A stretch of 64,000 nucleotides of DNA from Whitmania pigra (Eukaryota > Annelida > Clitellata > Hirudinida > Haemopidae). A program made the position numbers and the translations under genes. The DNA lies in the NCBI GenBank assembly GCA_021613335.1, contig JAJTWR010000335.1, positions 1 to 64,000 of the forward strand. Reading direction: 5' to 3'. Shown here one piece after another: positions 1 through 12,499 of the stretch. The notes below the pieces were generated by a model. That model was not told the origin of the DNA and made no database searches. It saw only the letters and a program-made list of their open reading frames with translations. The stretch's first letter is position 1. Every line of letters starts with the position of its first letter.

Positions 1-1018
<1,018 letters not shown>

Positions 1019-1031
1019 CTAACCGTACATA

Positions 1032-1088
1032 TAATAAAATAATAATAATAATAACAATAATAATAATAATAATAATAACAATAATAAC

Positions 1089-1156
<68 letters not shown>

Positions 1157-1179
1157 TAATAACAACAACAATAATAATA

Positions 1180-1226
<47 letters not shown>

Positions 1227-1242
1227 TAATAACAACAACAAC

Positions 1243-1323
<81 letters not shown>

Positions 1324-1330
1324 GTATACA
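1032..1330. repeat. AAT/AAC microsatellite at the duplication boundary
   Basis: About 290 bp of imperfect AAT/AAC triplets. It lies exactly between the end of the RhoGEF duplicate and the truncated transporter gene, so the homology break falls in or beside it. The intergenic stretch 1330-1500 is AT-rich with no feature that I can see. Confidence 0.9.
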
Positions 1331-1502
1331 TTATAATATTATTAGCCTTAACCCAAATCTAACAGTATCCTAGCCTAACCCTTCACCTGTAGCTTTTTTT
1401 TTATTGAATCAAACAAACAAGCCGCTATAAACAGAAAATCATTTTTAATTTAATTTTAAATTTTAAATTAATTTTTAATTAATAATAATCATTTAAAATC
1501 AC

Positions 1503-4500
1503 TGAACATTCATCATCCAACATCACCAACTCTACGGTACTGGCCACAACTGTTGCCATGGTGATGTTTGTGAGGCTGCAGTTTTCACCAACAGGCGGCA
1601 TAGCTCTGGGTACCTTGTTCAAAAGGGCGCCAACCGCTATCCACGATGATACGAGCAGACTCGTAATTAGACCGGTCAAGGCTCCCTTAACAAGTAAGTG
1701 AATAAATAAACAAATAAATTATCTAATCAATGCTTAATAATTAATGCAGCTTTATTCTTGCAATTATTTTTACGATTTATTTTAAAAAGTAATGAATGCA
1801 AAGAAATAACGCAAATTCAAAAGGGGAGACTTTAATTATTTTTCAATACCTTCCAAGATTCATCCATTCACACTGCTGTTGAGGAACGGGAGAGACATGC
1901 CGCAAATGATGGTGCACGTCAACGGACCACCCACGAAGCCAAATATACTGAAGACCATCTGCACGACCACCTCGCCGAAATATTGGGCGGCAAATCCCAT
2001 ACCAACAATCAGGAATCCAAATGCCAGGGCTGAGTATAATTTAAATATTAAAAAATAATTCCTTTAAATAATAATAACCATTAAGTCGTAATGCCATGGT
2101 AATTATAATGTTATAATTTTATGATTATTGAAAACGTCAACATAAATTATAATTTGATAATTATTAAAAATATTCTCTAATAATAATAAAACCAACTTAG
2201 TTCCCTGGAAAGCAGAGCTCTAATTCTTTCATCCAAGTGATGACCCTTGAACTTTTCGTACAAAGGGTTTATAAAATCGGTCAGGGTAACAGTTGTTAAG
2301 GCGTTCAGGTTTCCAGATAGTGAACTACACAATTGAGACAATTGTTCGTAATAAATTGTAATTATTATATTAATAATTAACAAATAATATAATTCTTAGC
2401 AGTTAATAATTAATAATAGTTAATGATAAAAATAACCTTAATCCAGCGCTTAGGACGGCAGCTATAAATAGACCAGGTAATCCAGGTAAGTGTCCCATCA
2501 CGTCCATAACAAACAGTGGAATGATCTGGAACAAATCAAGCATAATGGTAGGTAAAGTTCAGTTAATAATATTGTATGAATAATAAATTATTGTATAAAA
2601 AATATATTTTATTAACAAGTTATTAAGTAATAACAATAACAATAATAAAAATAGTAAAAATAACTATTAATAAGGCATCACACACCTGGTCATATTTCCT
2701 TATCCTTCCCTCAACGAGTGGGTCACAGTCAGAATAAAGTGCGTAACTCGCCAGTCCGGTGATGCAGACCATAGTGAACAACAATGCAATGGAAATTCCA
2801 CACAAGATGACGGCTCTTGCGCGGGAAAAAAATTAAAACAAAAAGATTTTAATGATCGTTTATAAATAAGTAAAGTTTTCTATTTCCTACTTCTTAGCTC
2901 CTTTCAAAGTCCCGACTCCTGAGAATTTCTGGATGGAAGTTTGATTTGAGGCGAACATGGAGAGGTTTGCAAAGAAGCCACCGATAACTTGGGTCCAGAA
3001 GGTGGTCCTTATCCTTGGGTCGACTCGGAAGCTGTAATGTCCAAATCATCTCAGTTATGCAACGGACTATAATCAAATAAATAAATAAATAAATATACAT
3101 ATGGAAACTGTATCAAAAAATTAATCATTTGTTAGCTTAGAGTCCAGTTAAATAAATTCTTTTCGCAATTCGCCGAGGCTATTGTTAATTAGTTACCGAT
3201 TCGGTTAATAAATTAGTTTATCCGCAAATGAAAATATTGGTTCCAGCAAAAATTTGTTAGTGATTCGTTAATTATTTTAATTTTATTTCACCAAAATTAC
3301 AACCCAGTTAATCGCTTTAAAGCTGAGGAATACAATTAATTACTCGTCAAAATCAATTCTCCCTCCGCTGACGTTGATCTGCCACATCTTGTTAAATCCT
3401 CCGATCTTCAAAAGTGAAAGTGCCAACAGGATCACCAAGGCAACGGCGATGATGATGATTTGGATGAAATCATTCCAGATTGTGGCTTTAAGGCCGCCCT
3501 GATCGATAAAGTTCTCTTGTCAGTTAACTTAATTCAGTTTAAAACAGTTTAATTTATTAAGTTTAAAAATAATTTTGTCGTTAGATATTTATGAAAATAA
3601 AAGTCGAATGATTTGTACTAACTATTACGGTGTAGAAGGTGCACACGAGTCCGCACGCTACTATTGACAGGGATACAGACAGACCGCTAACTGAAATTAT
3701 TAATTATATTCATATTAATTGTCATTGTAATTATATTATTATATTAATATATTAATGATCACAAAATCAAATTTTAAGAGCCTATATAGACATGTATGTT
3801 ATAGTGTTCTAGGAAAATTCAAATGGGCCAATCACAAATGAGAGCGTGCGTCCATTTTGATAAAAACTCGCAGACATAACAAGAATATTGGATCTTTTTC
3901 GAAATTGCTTTTGCATTAAAAACTTTAAATAAGCAAACTGAAAAGTGAATTTAGCAATGAAAGCGTCAAATAAACATGAACCGGGAATCGTTTAAACTCA
4001 GTAGGTCAACTTATTACCTTGAGCCAAAGCCAAAGCAGGGGCATACAAAACCACGGACATGTAGAGGAACTGAAAAATACAAAAAAATAATACATCACCA
4101 TTTGTTTCTAAAATGTTTTGTAACCCACATTCAATTCAACTTACTGTTTGCAGAAAGAAGCACAGAGAGCAAGCCGTTCTAACGTGTTTGTTGAAGCGGA
4201 TTTCTAAATACTTGAAATGAAGATAGATTTTTAAAATATTTGAAATGGAGAAAGATTTTGAAAATATTTGAAATGGAGATAGATTTTGAAAATATTTTTG
4301 CATTTGTAATTTACTAAATTGAAAAATCAGACACAATTATTGAACTTTGAAGCTGAACTACGACAATACCTCGTAAGCGCTGATGAGTTGAAGATCGTAG
4401 AAAATTGGCATGACGAAGCAACCTGAGAAGGTGATGCCCATCAGATAGGAGAATATAAGATAGTAATACATGGAACCCCAAGCGTAGATTTCCACGGGCA

Positions 4501-4717
4501 TGGAAAGCAAAAAGATGGAAGATAGGAAGGACGCCTGCATGGAAAAGGCCACCAGGCCCCAATGCATGTCTCCGCCTCCTGTGAAGAAATTCTTTGAAGT
4601 CATTTTCTTGCGGTCTTTGAAGCCAATGAAAACTCCTATGAAGGCTGACATGACCATGAACACTCCAAGTACGAGGTAGTCTGCCCAGTGGAATCGAGTT
4701 ACACCAGTTATTGCCAT
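1503..4717 (-). CDS. SLC5-family sodium/solute cotransporter (SMCT-like), 3'-truncated
   Basis: Eleven exons join in phase: 4370-4717, 4145-4210, 4018-4069, 3623-3690, 3344-3498, 2891-3031, 2686-2815, 2437-2525, 2197-2324, 1872-2029, 1503-1685, giving 506 residues. The start ATG precedes FHWADYLVLGVFMVMSAFIG, a typical SLC5 first helix. SLC5 hallmarks follow: FNKHVRTACS, FLYMSVVLYAPALALAQ, GLSVSLSIVACGLVCTFYT, then GGLKATIWNDFIQ and GHLPGLPGLFIAAVLSAGL. The family moves monocarboxylates, vitamins, iodide or sugars with Na+ across the plasma membrane. Sequence and helix order fit the SMCT/SMVT/NIS branch best, but substrate cannot be assigned. Relatives are about 600 residues; here the last exon ends at a gtgatt donor and no exon for the final helices follows, because 1-1030 holds a foreign RhoGEF piece. 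The internal joins are all phase-consistent, the weakest donors being gttggt after 2197-2324 and gtgtgt after 2686-2815. Confidence 0.88.
3057..3097. repeat. Dispersed AAAT-tailed repeat end
   Basis: ATGCAACGGACTATAATCAA followed by an AAAT tract matches 33717-33754 except for one base. This looks like the shared 3' end of a retroelement. Confidence 0.6.
4211..4303. repeat. Three-copy ~29-bp tandem repeat in transporter intron 1
   Basis: Three imperfect units containing GAAATGGAGATAGATTTT lie directly beside the acceptor of transporter exon 2. Confidence 0.7.
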
Positions 4718-4739
4718 CTTACAAAAAAGACAGCTTTCA

Positions 4740-5243
4740 CGTAAAATGGTAACAAAAAAAAGGAGAAGATTTTTTCGGCTTTACTTAATTATTTTTATGA
4801 ACTTTTGCAGCATTTGAAATTTGAGCTCAAATCCGGCAATGCTATTATATGGACACGAAACAGCAGTTTAGATCAAGTCTACTTAACAGCTTCAGCTATG
4901 TACGACGAGTTTATTTTGGCCTCTTATCAAAAGCTATCAAAAGAAATAAAAACAAAACAAAAATTGTAAAAAGCCTGAAATAATTTTAAATCGAGTACTG
5001 CGAATAACATTTATCAAGAGCCACTTGATTTTACATCCCTTTGAAGGCAAACCCAAATTTTGTTGTCATGTGCGCATTCTGCGATGTTTTCGTGATGTTA
5101 ATTAAATTATTAATGCTAATAATATTATTGGATTATAGTTAGTAGAAGCGAGATTTTACTTAATTTTATATTTAAATCATTTCAATTGGTTGTTTTGGAT
5201 TAAGGTAGCTTTAACTTTATTAAAACATGGTCTTATCTTTTTT
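4740..5243. other. AT-rich 5' flank of the transporter gene
   Basis: No coding exon, RNA gene or clear promoter element is visible. The transporter promoter must lie here because its ATG is at 4717. Confidence 0.5.
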
Positions 5244-5385
5244 GGTGACCCATCATAACAGCCCGGCGACAAAATAACCCAGGACGAAAAATTTCCGTCA
5301 AAATAGCCCCGTCAATAAATTACAAAAAATGTTTATGAGTTGAATACATTAACTGATAACTGATTCCAAATTTAATTCGAAGTTA
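5244..5385. mobile_element. Truncated MITE, same family as 38550-38753
   Basis: Starts with GGTGACCCATCATAACAGCC, matching one terminus of the full element at 38550-38753, and continues with the same internal sequence (…CATTAACTGATAACTGATT… against the reverse complement of 38640-38670). The opposite terminal inverted repeat is not found, so this is one arm plus the core. Positions 5386-6370 are AT-rich with nothing else recognised. Confidence 0.75.
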
Positions 5386-6374
5386 GTGGTTTGAATGCTT
5401 TTATAACCGTTATGACTTTAATTGGTATCACGGAATTTCATTAAGTGGAAGATTTATTGTCTAAAATATTATTAGGATTCCGACTACTTCCTTAGTTTAC
5501 ATAGACTTTTTAAGTTGGTATTTAATATAAATTATCGATTGTCAAGCAACATGTTCCATCTACACAAAGAGAATTTACCAGACACTCATTAAGTCACGAA
5601 GGTTCCTTTGATCGTTTAATTTCTTTTTTTTGTTCGGATGAATATTGGCCAAAAAATATAAAAAGTATATAATAAAACTGAGGAATAATTACTAGATATT
5701 ATAATAACGCCATCATAATAACAGACAATGAAATTAGGGTCACAACAATCCAATTGAAAATATTCTTAGAAGAAGAGCCTCTTAACATTCTAAAACAACA
5801 CTTAAAGATTATTCAATTTAAATTCAAGTTTTAAGATTAAAATCTGTCATTGAACTGAATAGCTGAACTTTTATTTTTTTCCAGTACTATTGCTTCAGTG
5901 ATTGTAGGTGGCTGCAAGTGGTTGTGCGTTGAACATGGTTGGCTGTTCATATTCTGGAATGGTTACCTTTACAGTGATTTCTTTTCTCTCATCGAATGTT
6001 TCTTTCGTGTAACTGTTATTGGCATGTTTTTCCGATTCATCTGTAATTGAGGGCTCTTGGATTCAAGTTAAAAAAAAATGGAAATTGCTTAAAAAGATCA
6101 ATTTACACAAATAAAAAATTAAACGAATTCTGAACTTGTGTGCCACTCAGTTATTTACTACAAGAATACGTCATGGTTGGGTCTTGAATGCAACCAGACA
6201 TGTCTCCTATATTCGTTATTAATATGATGATTTATAACGCGCGAGTACATTTCGTTAGATAATCGATTATTTGTTTAAACTATCCAATTTTATTCTTCAA
6301 TTCTCCATGGAAAGGATTTATTTATTATTCTTTTTATTTTTTGTTCACACCTCAGCTTTAAAGAATATTCCGCT

Positions 6375-6770
6375 TCTATTATCAGTTCCTGCAATCATCT
6401 CATCTGGGCGATCCGGCACATCCGTCCGCTGCTTTCCGTTTATATTACTTCCGCCTTTGCAAGCTGCCTTGTTTTCTCTCGCCTAGACTATTGTAACTCT
6501 CTTCTTTATGGCACATCTGCTTCCTTAATTCATTCCTTGCAACGCGTCCACAGCAACTCATCCCTACCCTATGCTATTGCACGGACTGTCTGAAGAAACT
6601 GCACTGGTTGCCGATTCATAGTCGTATCACCTTCAAAATTTACCTCAAGTCATATTACACTTTAGCAACATCCACCCCACCTTATCTCCATCACTTACTA
6701 GATCGCCGCCAAACACCTTGTCTTCGCTCATTGTCAACAAACAAGGCGCCTCTAACGCTATGCTCATGGC
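6375..6770 (+). mobile_element. Non-LTR retrotransposon (LINE) reverse transcriptase remnant
   Basis: The plus strand encodes, with frame changes and stops, the C-terminal end of a LINE reverse transcriptase: ACNHLIWAIRHIRP, FSRLDYCNSLLYG, SLQRV, KKLHWLPIHSRITFKI and TPPYLHHLLDRR. These are typical of Jockey/CR1/L2-like elements (SRLDYCNSLLYG and LHWLPI being the best known). A stop separates the HSNSS…ARTV part from KKLHWLP. No endonuclease or upstream RT is present, so the piece is 5'-truncated and dead. A TTA microsatellite follows at 6780-6983. Confidence 0.9.
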
Positions 6771-6779
6771 GCTTTATAA

Positions 6780-6788
6780 AATTATTAC

Positions 6789-6861
<73 letters not shown>

Positions 6862-6911
6862 GTTATTATTATTATTATTATTATTGTTATTATTATTATT
6901 ATTATTATTAC

Positions 6912-6974
<63 letters not shown>

Positions 6975-6983
6975 CATTATTAG
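6780..6983. repeat. TTA microsatellite
   Basis: About 68 TTA triplets with scattered TTG, CTA and TCA variants. It is placed like the tail of the LINE remnant just upstream but is not poly(A). Its long open frames (poly-Leu, poly-Ile) are artefacts of the period-3 repeat. Confidence 0.95.
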
Positions 6984-7129
6984 TTTAAGAACTATCTGAC
7001 TAATCATGTTGTAGGCTTGATGAAAACTTCGGACTAAAATTTTTTCGTGAATTTTGATTGAATTATATTTTGCTAGAATTTATTGAATATTGATAATTAA
7101 GTCCAACATGTATAAATATAAGCCAGAAA

Positions 7130-7925
7130 AGAGCATATGCGGTGGCGGCAGTTGTCGAGAACGCTAGTTCCAATTCCTTGTTTCTTGGGGTTGGTGGTGC
7201 AGCTGTACCAGCAGTTAACTAGGGTGCCTTGGTTCATTTATGGATATAATGAAGAGATTGGTTTTCACCTGCGCTTCAAAGACTCGAGACCGAATTATTG
7301 GAGGCAGGCTGTTCCTGATGGCGGGCGAGGCATAGAAAAAGATGGATGATTTATGGACTGGTTGGTTAATGTGAATTGAAGAGGATTAAGCTAAGGTGAT
7401 TAGGGATTTGGCTGTGGTGAATAATATGATTGAGATAAGGGGATTGAATGTGATTAAGAAACGGTTAGTGTGTAAAGATATATTGTAAATGAAACGGAAA
7501 TGTATGGGTAGCAATTGGGGCAGGGCCTCGGATCTGTTAAATATTAGGATCAAGGAACACAAGTTTAGTAAGCTGAATGGAATCAAGAGATCGCGAGGCA
7601 CTTGAAGATGGAGGAGAAAAAATCGGAGATAAAGGAAATGTTAGCAAGTTTGGAGAGGATTGGAGCTAGAATGGAGGAGTGTTTTTTGATATGAGAGGTT
7701 TTATTTAAGAGGATCTAGATGATTTTGTTGGGCAATGCTCGAATGGCTTTCAGGATTTCTATAGACGAGAGGGTGTTGAGAGAGGTGTGCCGGAGAATTG
7801 CCTGGTTGGAAGTGATGAGATGGGCGATGAAGAAAGTGTATTGGCGATCGACTGAGGAATATTAGCAATTTATGAGTTGAAAAATGTATTGAATGAGGTG
7901 ACGAGGTTAGAGAGATATATTACCA
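7130..7925. other. Purine-rich, strongly G-over-C biased stretch
   Basis: Unlike its AT-rich flanks, the plus strand here is rich in GAGG, TTGG and GATGG words and poor in C. Short reading pieces such as KSEIKEMLASLERIGARMEE occur but stops interrupt every frame. It may be a decayed transposon or pseudogene; I cannot name it. Confidence 0.45.
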
Positions 7926-8124
7926 TCCTAATGGAATTAATAGGAAATAAAATTTTAAAAATAGTAATAAAATAATTATTGTGTTTATTACCAAATTATA
8001 AAATTATGAAAAAATGAATGTCTTTGTCATCGAGCTCTGATATTGTGACGCCAGTAATAACAATTGAACTTTCGCTTTCAATTTCGTCTTCGTTTAACAG
8101 CTGAATATTTTCATTGAGCACACC

Positions 8125-11100
8125 ATGAAAATCGTTAATGGAAATAATAAGCTCGGTAGGATTGCACTTTTAAATATTGAAAAAATTATTTTATAAAACA
8201 ATTAGACTACTGGATTTAAATTCCCTTAAATTTCTGTGCAACTGATTTCAGATCCAAAGGATGTCGTAGAGCATTTGAAAAATTTCTACGAAAATTCCAT
8301 GATAACTGGCGAGGTAAGAATCAACTGTTTCCATAATAAACTTAATGGATTAATAACTTAACAAATGCGCGTTTATCTCAGTTTAACAGTGGAGATCTCG
8401 TGAGCATAGCAAACAGGATGAGGTAATTTCATTTTAAATGCTCTTTAGTGGTGCTGAAGAAAATTATTTGGAATATTTTTTTGCACTTATTCAACCCATT
8501 GATTTAATTTTATCAATTTCGAAAAAGAAATTTGCTTAACAAATAGAAATTCATATATGTTGATAGCTAAGCATTTTTTATTTCTAAATGTTTAGGTTCA
8601 TTAAGTTTATTCGTCATTAAGTGCTTATTGAGCCAATAATATGGTGTTTTTTTTGTTATTAATAATAATTATAGCAATTGTAAAAAATTTGAGTAAACCA
8701 ATTTTTAATCTTTCAGTGCGTTCATGCTTCCTGTACCTAATCTTTTTGAATTAAATTACGAAAAAATTGATGGCTTACATAACTATCATCCCGGACAGTG
8801 TGAGTGTTAATTAATATAATTAAGCAGTTTTTTTTTCGACGCTTAATCTACAAACAAACTACATACGAAATTCGTCCATATTACCTCAATTAATTTATTT
8901 AATACATTGTACTAAAAATTAGAATTTTTTACTACTTCAGTATATTGTTCAAAGAAATCACAAAAATATCTTATTGAGAAGACCTTCAAGATTTATCAAT
9001 TACTTTATTTTGACAAGGTAAGTATTTTAAAAGTTTTGACCAAACTAAAACTGCATTATTCTTGCAAATTTATAAATGATCGTTTGTGACTTAATTAGAG
9101 ATTAGGACGAGAAGCTATTTTAAATAAGACATATCTCCAGTTAGTTCATAATTCAAGCGATAAGACATTCAGAATTTTCTGCGACATGCCTGAAAGAACA
9201 TGGATAAAGTATGATTTGATTTAACTTAATATTTTAATATCTAACAATAATTCATCAACAATTTATTAGATTATTTACAGAGGATTATTACAATTATTCC
9301 TAATACTGCATGAATATAAAAATTTGTAACAAAATTATACACACATATATATATATGTATATATATATATATACAAATCAAATATTACAAATATATATTT
9401 TATATATATATATACAAATCAAATATTACTTATTTATAATAATATTTATTAAAAAATAACTAAAAGATATTAATTTGGCAGAGCTTTAAATTCTGAAATT
9501 AGGAATATTTGCGATAGTAAGTCATTAGTACGTTTAATAAGAATATTGTCCGTGGCTGTACATTGCAAGAGAGATATACTAAAGGAAAAGATCTTTAAAG
9601 ACATTTACCGTAATTATCATATTAAATCATTAACTTAGTTTTATAAAAAAAATTATTAAAATAATAAATAGGTAATATAATAAATTAATAAATAAGTATT
9701 ACCATGAATTATATTATGTTGAAATAATATAATAAATAAATATTGTAATAGTTATTTAATAAATGATATTTTAATTATTGTTTGTATTTAATATTATTTG
9801 TTCATATGAATTTGCAGATGGCATGGAAATAATTTCGATACTATCAAATATAGCGGATATCGACATATCGGATTATTTTGAATCGCATGGAATTGCTGGG
9901 TGGATTTCAACACAAGGTGAGAACTTTTTCACACAAAGTAACTAAATACCAATTTCATATAAAAAAAGTTATAATGTCATTTTCTATATTTTAGTCAGGA
10001 ATCTGCTTCTGAAAATAGATTTCGAGAAAATTCATTCAGCATACGTATATCCTGGTGCAAAGCGTTACATGGAAAATTATTACCCACTAAAAGAGGTTTG
10101 TCCAATATAAAGTAATGTGCAACATAGGAGCTTATAAGATTGTTTTTTGATATTGCGACAATATTTTTGATTAGCCCTTTTTGCACTGTTATTTCTTCCT
10201 AGGATTTTTGTTTTTAGCATTATTCCAATCATAATATATACGGAATTATGATGTTTCTTTTATTTTTAATTAAAAAATTTTATACTCCTTAACCTAAAAT
10301 GATCTTTTGCAGTTCGAAAAATCTTTTTATGGTATCCAATTAATCTGAATGTATGAATAGAATAAAATTTATTTTAGGAACATTTCAATCCCGAATTCAT
10401 ATGCTGTCTCATAAAACACCGTACATCGCCTTTCTGCTTCGACAACTTATATAAGTTCTTCACGAGTGCAAAATCTGAAGAGGAGAAGTTTATCAGAATG
10501 AAAGATTTTGTTAAAGGAATGAACTTGGCCAGATCAAAGAACCAATCATTGAACGATCGCTTCATCCAGTTTTCACACAAACTTCATCTTAAAGCTTGTG
10601 AAAATTTTCTTCGCTTGAGATTGGTGAGATCATTCGCTATTTCTTTTAAATATTTTGGGTAAATTGTTATTTTAAATAATTTTATTATAATTTTTTATTT
10701 GAATTTAGCGTGATGATGAATATATAAAAACTTGCTTGGAGATGTCAGAAAAAGATTACGATTTCACTCCGTACCTGTCAAAAGGCAACAAGTGCTTGTC
10801 TTATCTTCAATTTAAAGCCAAAACATCTGACTTGATGGATAAATATTTTGAGAGTTCGATTGACGATTTCAAATTATCATATATAAGTCAAGAGTTTTTT
10901 GCACAAATTGTTGATTTGAATATATTCATGAAAAGTCTCAAAGTTTTGGACATAGTACACTCTGTCTATTTAATGTATGATGATTTATTAGAGGTCGGTA
11001 ATAAATTATTATTTCGCAAATATTTAGATTATTATTGATTTTCCATATTTTATTTCAGCCTGAAGTTCTCGATCCTGCTTTAATCACAGATGCTTTAAGA

Positions 11101-11708
11101 CCTTATGGATCTAAGTTTACAAAATACCTTACGCACATTTTAAGAATTCCTTCATTTAGAGGTCTATCTAAATCGTGGTTCCAGTTTACACTGAAAAAAT
11201 GGTCAGGCGAATGATGATTGTCAAATGTGTTGGAAACTGAATATTGAATAGATGTAATAAATTTTATAAATTTAAGATTTTATAATTTAAATTTAACGAA
11301 TTTAAGATTTTATTTTATTCCCTGCAGTCCGTTCCTCTTCCTATCCTATCGTCATGAATCTCACTTGGAAGACGTTATAAAAATGTTGAAAGGTGTAAAG
11401 ATTTCCAAGGTAATTATTAGCTTAAATAAATAAGTGCTTACTAAATTATCAAATTGAATGATGGTATTGCTCCAATATGAATACATATATATATATATAT
11501 CACTATACTATTAATAACTATTACCTTTCACATACAGGCCACAGAAGATTCATTATATTTCGTTATTAATAGCACAAGTTCTGGTATTCGTGACACATCT
11601 TTCTATATTATTTATGGGATTAATATTGCCTTTGATGATGATGCTTCAACAAACCCTGTTGCGCCAGTTGTTGATGATGATAGTGATGATGATGATGACG
11701 ACGATTAA
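8125..11708 (+). CDS. Fourteen-exon gene of unknown family (552 aa)
   Basis: Exons 8125-8155, 8252-8313, 8382-8422, 8717-8799, 8941-9017, 9099-9208, 9482-9609, 9818-9916, 9995-10095, 10378-10623, 10709-10993, 11059-11201, 11328-11409 and 11538-11708 all have GT-AG borders and agree in phase, giving 1659 nt with a stop. I do not recognise the product. It is a soluble, Leu/Lys/Glu/Phe-rich, probably all-helical protein with no signal peptide or membrane span. The two largest exons encode KHRTSPFCFDNLYKFF and KGNKCLSYLQFKAKTSDLMD. The extreme C-terminus is an acidic tail (DDDSDDDDDDD) after NPVAPVVDDD. The start is the first ATG in phase with exon 2; an earlier exon cannot be excluded. AATAAA lies 75 nt past the stop. 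It is convergent with the opsin gene. Confidence 0.75.
9346..9432. repeat. Duplicated AT dinucleotide tract in intron
   Basis: TATATA tracts alternate with two copies of ATATACAAATCAAATATTAC, a small local duplication in an intron of the unknown gene. Confidence 0.7.
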
Positions 11709-11709
11709 C

Positions 11710-12499
11710 TAACGGATGTTAAAAATAACTCATTTCTAATACTGCTGCTTTTTGTTCGTATTAATAACAAAATGTTTCTATAAATAAAACCCATTCATTG
11801 AGATATTCAAAAGTAAAATGAATAATTCCATCTTAAACGGATGAATCCCTGGTGCTAGGTAATATTTATTCCCAAAATTTCAACCAAAAGAAAATTTTAC
11901 GGAATTTTTCAGAGCTCAATAATATTTAATCACGGTTTAAGTTCAAAAGATGCATGAGAAAAAAAACTATTAAATAATAAATAAGCCTTAAATTTATTAT
12001 TGCAATCAACGATTATAATATAATTTGCAATTATTTGGCGTGCCAATCGTGAGACAATCCATCATCGTATCTAAGCAACGCAAGATCGAGAGGTGCGGAT
12101 TTATTATCCATTAATAAGTTATTGTAATCAATTTAACTGTGTGAATGAATAATAGGGTGATAATTAATAAATAAAGGAAATTCGATAAGATTGGTAATAT
12201 TATTTCATGACATCATGCGACGTACAGTTGAAATGAGAAATTTCATAATCTGTAAAATGTGTTGTTTTTTTGTCTAAATTAACTAAAATCGCCGAATATT
12301 TTCGCAACGGAAATATTATTTTATTTATTTAGTAAGATAGTTTTGAACTATTAGTATATAAATATTATTATTAGTCATTTACCTATCATATTTATTGTAA
12401 CAAATAACTAATATTATTACAATAATAAAACATCAAATATAAACCTTATCCAAGCCAAATCACGAATATTCTCAGACCATTTAGCAACAAGCATCAATG
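11710..12499. other. Convergent intergenic region
   Basis: AT-rich spacer between two converging genes; it should hold both 3' UTRs. No other feature seen. Confidence 0.5.
11783..11788 (+). promoter_or_regulatory. Candidate poly(A) signal of the unknown gene
   Basis: AATAAA about 75 nt downstream of the TAA stop, a normal distance. The region is AT-rich so chance occurrence is possible. Confidence 0.45.
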
